From Acidimicrobiales bacterium (GTDB taxonomy: Bacteria > Actinomycetota > Acidimicrobiia > Acidimicrobiales > Aldehydirespiratoraceae): 64,000 nt of DNA. The stretch spans positions 720,369 through 784,368 of the forward strand of contig JAWPML010000001.1 in assembly GCA_033344915.1 (NCBI GenBank). The letters are read 5' to 3'. The position numbers and the translations under genes are program-made. The notes under the pieces were generated by a model. The model did not search any database, had not been told where the DNA came from, and worked only from the letters and a program-made list of their open reading frames with translations. Numbering within the stretch: the stretch's first letter is position 1; each line of letters opens with the position of its first letter. Positions 61,634 to 64,000 of the stretch are shown here, piece after piece.

Positions 61634-62386
61634 ATGCCCTGGATCGACCAGCACTGCCACCTCCCGCCCGGTGAGGTCGGGGCCGGCCAGGTCGCCGATG
61701 CCCGGGCGGCGGGGGTCACCCGCATGGTGACGGTCGGCTGCACGCTCGAGCAGAGCCGCCAGATGGTCGAGATCGCCCGCGAGCACGACGGCGTGTTCGC
61801 CACCGCCGGCATCCACCCGCACAACGCGAAGGACGGGCTGGACGGCATCGAGGACCTGCTCGACGATCCCGTCGTGGTCGCGGTGGGGGAGGCGGGGCTC
61901 GACTACCACTACGACCACTCGCCCCGTGACGTGCAGGCGGAGGTCTTCCGCCGTCAGATCGCCATCGCCAACCAGCGCGACATTCCGCTCGTGATCCACA
62001 CCCGCACGGCGTGGGACGACACGTTCGCGATCCTCGATGACGAAGGCACGCCGCGCCGCACGGTGTTCCACTGTTTCACCGGGGGTGGGCCCGAGGCACA
62101 GGAGTGTCTCGATCGCGGCGCGTTGCTGTCCTTCTCGGGAATCATCACCTTCCCGAGCGGCCAGGACCTCCGCGACGCCGCCGCGATCTGTCCCCTCGAC
62201 CGGCTCCTCGTCGAGACCGACAGCCCCTATCTGGCGCCGGTTCCGCACCGCGGCAAGCCGAACCGGCCGGCGCTGGTGCCCCTGGTCGGCGCGGCCGTGG
62301 CGGCCGCGAAGGACGTGCCGGTTGCCGACGTCGAGGCCGCGACCTGGGCGACGGCCGCGGCGTTCTACGCCCTCGACGACACCTGA
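61634..62386 (+). CDS. tatD: TatD family metal-dependent hydrolase
   Basis: A 250-residue TatD-type nuclease. The metal motif is WIDQHCHLPP. Later motifs are GEAGLDYHYDHSPRDVQ, LVIHTRTAWDD, VFHCFTGG and LLVETDSPYLAPVPHRGKPNRP. TatD acts as a 3'-5' exonuclease in DNA repair or turnover; the gene name does not imply protein export. It starts 4 nt after metG and is probably co-translated. Confidence 0.93.
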   Translation: MPWIDQHCHLPPGEVGAGQVADARAAGVTRMVTVGCTLEQSRQMVEIAREHDGVFATAGIHPHNAKDGLDGIEDLLDDPVVVAVGEAGLDYHYDHSPRDVQAEVFRRQIAIANQRDIPLVIHTRTAWDDTFAILDDEGTPRRTVFHCFTGGGPEAQECLDRGALLSFSGIITFPSGQDLRDAAAICPLDRLLVETDSPYLAPVPHRGKPNRPALVPLVGAAVAAAKDVPVADVEAATWATAAAFYALDDT

Positions 62387-62412
62387 GCCGATCCCGAGCG
62401 GGCGGCGAAAGG

Positions 62413-62441
62413 TTGCAATTGTGTTACGACACTCCTACCGT
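62413..62441 (+). promoter_or_regulatory. Promoter of the rpf gene (-35 TTGCAA, -10 TACCGT)
   Basis: TTGCAA (62413-62418), a 17-bp spacer and TACCGT (62436-62441) form the best-matched full promoter in the window. It gives the rpf gene a leader of about 50-90 nt, depending on the start codon. Confidence 0.55.
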
Positions 62442-62536
62442 CGCGCGTCGTAGTCAGTCCGCTGTCGCACCCGCGACACTCGGCCAGAGGGAAGGACGGA
62501 GCTCTGGACCGCACCCGCCGGACGCTACGTCGGTCT

Positions 62537-63211
62537 GTGCTGTGTGCCCTGGCCGTCGTGGCGTCGATCGCCACCGTGACATCGCCGGTGAGCGCCGCGA
62601 CGCCCCTCGCCGAGGTGAACGTCGCCGCGTTCTCGTCGCGCGCCGAGGCGTGGACGGCGGCGCGCGAGGAGCACCGCGACGAGTCGCAGGAACGGGCGGT
62701 GGCGCTCGCCGAAGAGGTCCGACAGGCCGAGATCGACCGGATCGCGGCGGAGGAGGCCGCCCGGCAGGCGGAACTGGACCGTCAGCGAGCCGCGGAGGAA
62801 GCCGCCCGCACGACGACCACGACCCAGCCGCCGACGACCACCCAGGCGCCGACCACCACGGCGGCGCCGTCCACCACGGCGCCCGCCGACGACGGAGCCG
62901 ACGGCACGACCACGACGACCACCGCTGCGCCCGGGCCCGGGTCACCGACGGCGGCCCAGTGGGAGGTGCTGCGGCAGTGCGAATCGAGTGGCAACTACTC
63001 GATCGTGAGCGCCAACGGGCGCTATCGCGGCGCCTACCAGTTCTCCCAGGCCACCTGGGACTGGGTCGCCGCTATGGACCGACCGGATCTCGTCGGTGTC
63101 GATCCGGCCTCGGCGACGCCCGCCGACCAGGACGCGCTGGCGCTCTCGCTCTGGACCCGCCAGGGATGGCGCCCGTGGCCCATCTGCGGCCAGCAGGCAG
63201 CCGCGGCCTGA
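62537..63211 (+). CDS. Resuscitation-promoting factor (Rpf)-type muralytic protein
   Basis: A secreted cell-wall lytic protein, 224 residues from GTG 62537. A signal sequence (VVASIATVTSPVSAA) is followed by an Ala/Glu/Arg-rich coiled-coil (~40-90), a Thr/Pro-rich linker of ~50 residues, and the C-terminal Rpf domain (~145-220). The Rpf domain shows WEVLRQCESSGNYSIV with the catalytic Glu, RGAYQFSQATWDWVA and TRQGWRPWPICG. Rpf proteins cleave peptidoglycan and revive dormant actinobacterial cells. GTG 62537 lacks the positive n-region. A CTG at 62504 with SD GAAGGA 7 nt upstream would add LDRTRRTLRRS and give a better signal peptide. Confidence 0.88.
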   Translation: MLCALAVVASIATVTSPVSAATPLAEVNVAAFSSRAEAWTAAREEHRDESQERAVALAEEVRQAEIDRIAAEEAARQAELDRQRAAEEAARTTTTTQPPTTTQAPTTTAAPSTTAPADDGADGTTTTTTAAPGPGSPTAAQWEVLRQCESSGNYSIVSANGRYRGAYQFSQATWDWVAAMDRPDLVGVDPASATPADQDALALSLWTRQGWRPWPICGQQAAAA

Positions 63212-63215
63212 CCCG

Positions 63216-64000
63216 GTGACCCATTCGCCCCAGGCGATCCGCGCGCTGCTGGACGAACACGGCCTCGAACCCCGCCGGGCGCTCGGCCAGAACTTCGTCG
63301 TCGACCCGAACACCGTGCGACGCATCGCCCGTCTCGCCGCGATCGCGGAGGGCGACGCCGTCGTGGAGATCGGACCGGGGCTCGGATCGCTGACGCTCGC
63401 CCTCGTCGAGACGGGCGCCGAGGTGACGGCGGTGGAGAAGGACCGGGACCTCGTCCCGGTCCTGCGCTCGGTCGTCGAACCGCTCGGCGTGCGGGTCGTC
63501 GAGGCGGATGCGCTGACGATGGACTGGGATGCCGTGCTCGCCGGCCACGACACCTGGACGCTCGTCGCCAACCTTCCCTACAACGTCGCCACCACCCTCG
63601 TCCTGGACCTGCTCGCCGACGTGCCCGCGATCACGGCGATGCTCGTGATGGTGCAGCGAGAAGCGGGGGAGCGGCTCGCCGCCGGTGCGGGGGACAAGGC
63701 CGTCGGGATTCCGTCGATGATCGTCGGCTATCACGGCACCGCGGAGGTCGTCGGCCGTGTGCCGGCGACCGTGTTCCACCCCCAGCCAAAGGTCGAGTCC
63801 GTGCTCGTGCGCATCGAGCGCCACGCCGAGCCACCCGTCGATGTGCCGTTGGCCGCCATCGACCCGTTGTTGCGGGCCGCCTACGGCCAACGGCGCAAGA
63901 TGCTGCGCCGCTCGCTCAGCGGGCTGCTCGACGAAGCGGCGATCGCCGCGGCCGGTGTCGATCCGACGGCGCGCCCCGAGACCCTCGACCTCGCCGCCTG
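63216..64000 (+). CDS. rsmA: 16S rRNA (adenine(1518)-N6/adenine(1519)-N6)-dimethyltransferase, truncated by the window
   Basis: The first 261 residues are visible; the gene continues beyond 64000. RsmA (KsgA) dimethylates two adenines at the 3' end of 16S rRNA, and its loss gives kasugamycin resistance. It has the N-terminal EPRRALGQNFVVDPN, SAM-binding VEIGPGLGSLT, acidic VEKDRD, catalytic NLPYNVA, and FHPQPKVESVLVRIE. The GTG at 63216 starts 4 nt after the rpf stop. rpf-rsmA linkage is typical for actinobacteria. Confidence 0.95.
   Translation, partial: MTHSPQAIRALLDEHGLEPRRALGQNFVVDPNTVRRIARLAAIAEGDAVVEIGPGLGSLTLALVETGAEVTAVEKDRDLVPVLRSVVEPLGVRVVEADALTMDWDAVLAGHDTWTLVANLPYNVATTLVLDLLADVPAITAMLVMVQREAGERLAAGAGDKAVGIPSMIVGYHGTAEVVGRVPATVFHPQPKVESVLVRIERHAEPPVDVPLAAIDPLLRAAYGQRRKMLRRSLSGLLDEAAIAAAGVDPTARPETLDLAA

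Noticed and set aside
62387-62536. Possible c-di-AMP (ydaO-type) riboswitch upstream of the rpf gene, as in Streptomyces
   Set aside because: The region is short and I could not find the conserved ydaO sequence blocks or the long helices; a plain promoter explains it better. A covariance-model search would settle it.

Overview
The window is a gene-dense, high-GC stretch of an actinobacterial chromosome, with no plasmid or phage content. Four things point there: a WhiG/FliA sigma factor beside rpsB, an Rpf-type muralytic protein, a tiny bL37-like ribosomal protein, and a DesA-type acyl-ACP desaturase. Gene order 1-18300 joins two blocks that are separate in Streptomyces (xer-whiG-LytM-rpsB-tsf-pyrH-frr-cdsA and dxr-M50-ispG-rimP-nusA-ylxR-infB-ylxP-rbfA-truB-ribF). 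Low-redundancy lipoproteins, D/E-rich protein tails and leaderless promoters would fit the class Acidimicrobiia, but that placement is inference.

Layout. 1-20114 (+) is core information processing and cofactor synthesis: translation factors, S2, UMP kinase, CDP-diacylglycerol synthase, two MEP isoprenoid enzymes around a site-2 protease, the NusA/IF2 operon, and ribF-ribE-ribBA. 20121-23838 (-) holds a metallophosphoesterase and aminopeptidase N. 23941-27877 (+) holds a 48-residue unknown gene, a PfkB adenosine kinase, and a TetR/diiron protein/enoyl-CoA hydratase operon. 27883-44283 (-) is a long run of leftward genes: a BMP-type nucleoside ABC transporter with adenosine deaminase and uracil phosphoribosyltransferase nearby, a queuosine-salvage (DUF2419) protein just upstream of the transporter, an M16 lipoprotein peptidase, a PhyH dioxygenase and a split ADP-forming acyl-CoA ligase. 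44364-52737 is mixed accessory metabolism (alpha/beta hydrolase lipoprotein, enoyl-CoA hydratase, two amidohydrolases, PHP protein) plus bL37 and YchF. 52919-64000 (+) holds DesA, RsmI, an FHA-ABC exporter and FHA-cyclase pair, RmuC, then the conserved metG-tatD-rpf-rsmA block, cut by the window end.

Regulation. At least 18 genes have a TANNNT hexamer ending 5-9 nt before the start codon, usually with no Shine-Dalgarno, the arrangement expected for leaderless transcripts. Several intergenic palindromes stand out. A perfect 24-bp one between ribF and ribE fits the KstR consensus. A 24-bp imperfect one overlaps the -10 of desA. Another covers the tetR start codon. Hairpins lie in the rpsB, rimP-nusA and ABC-transporter leaders.

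No tRNA, rRNA, CRISPR array, insertion sequence or prophage was seen. No stretch longer than 300 bases lacks a gene.
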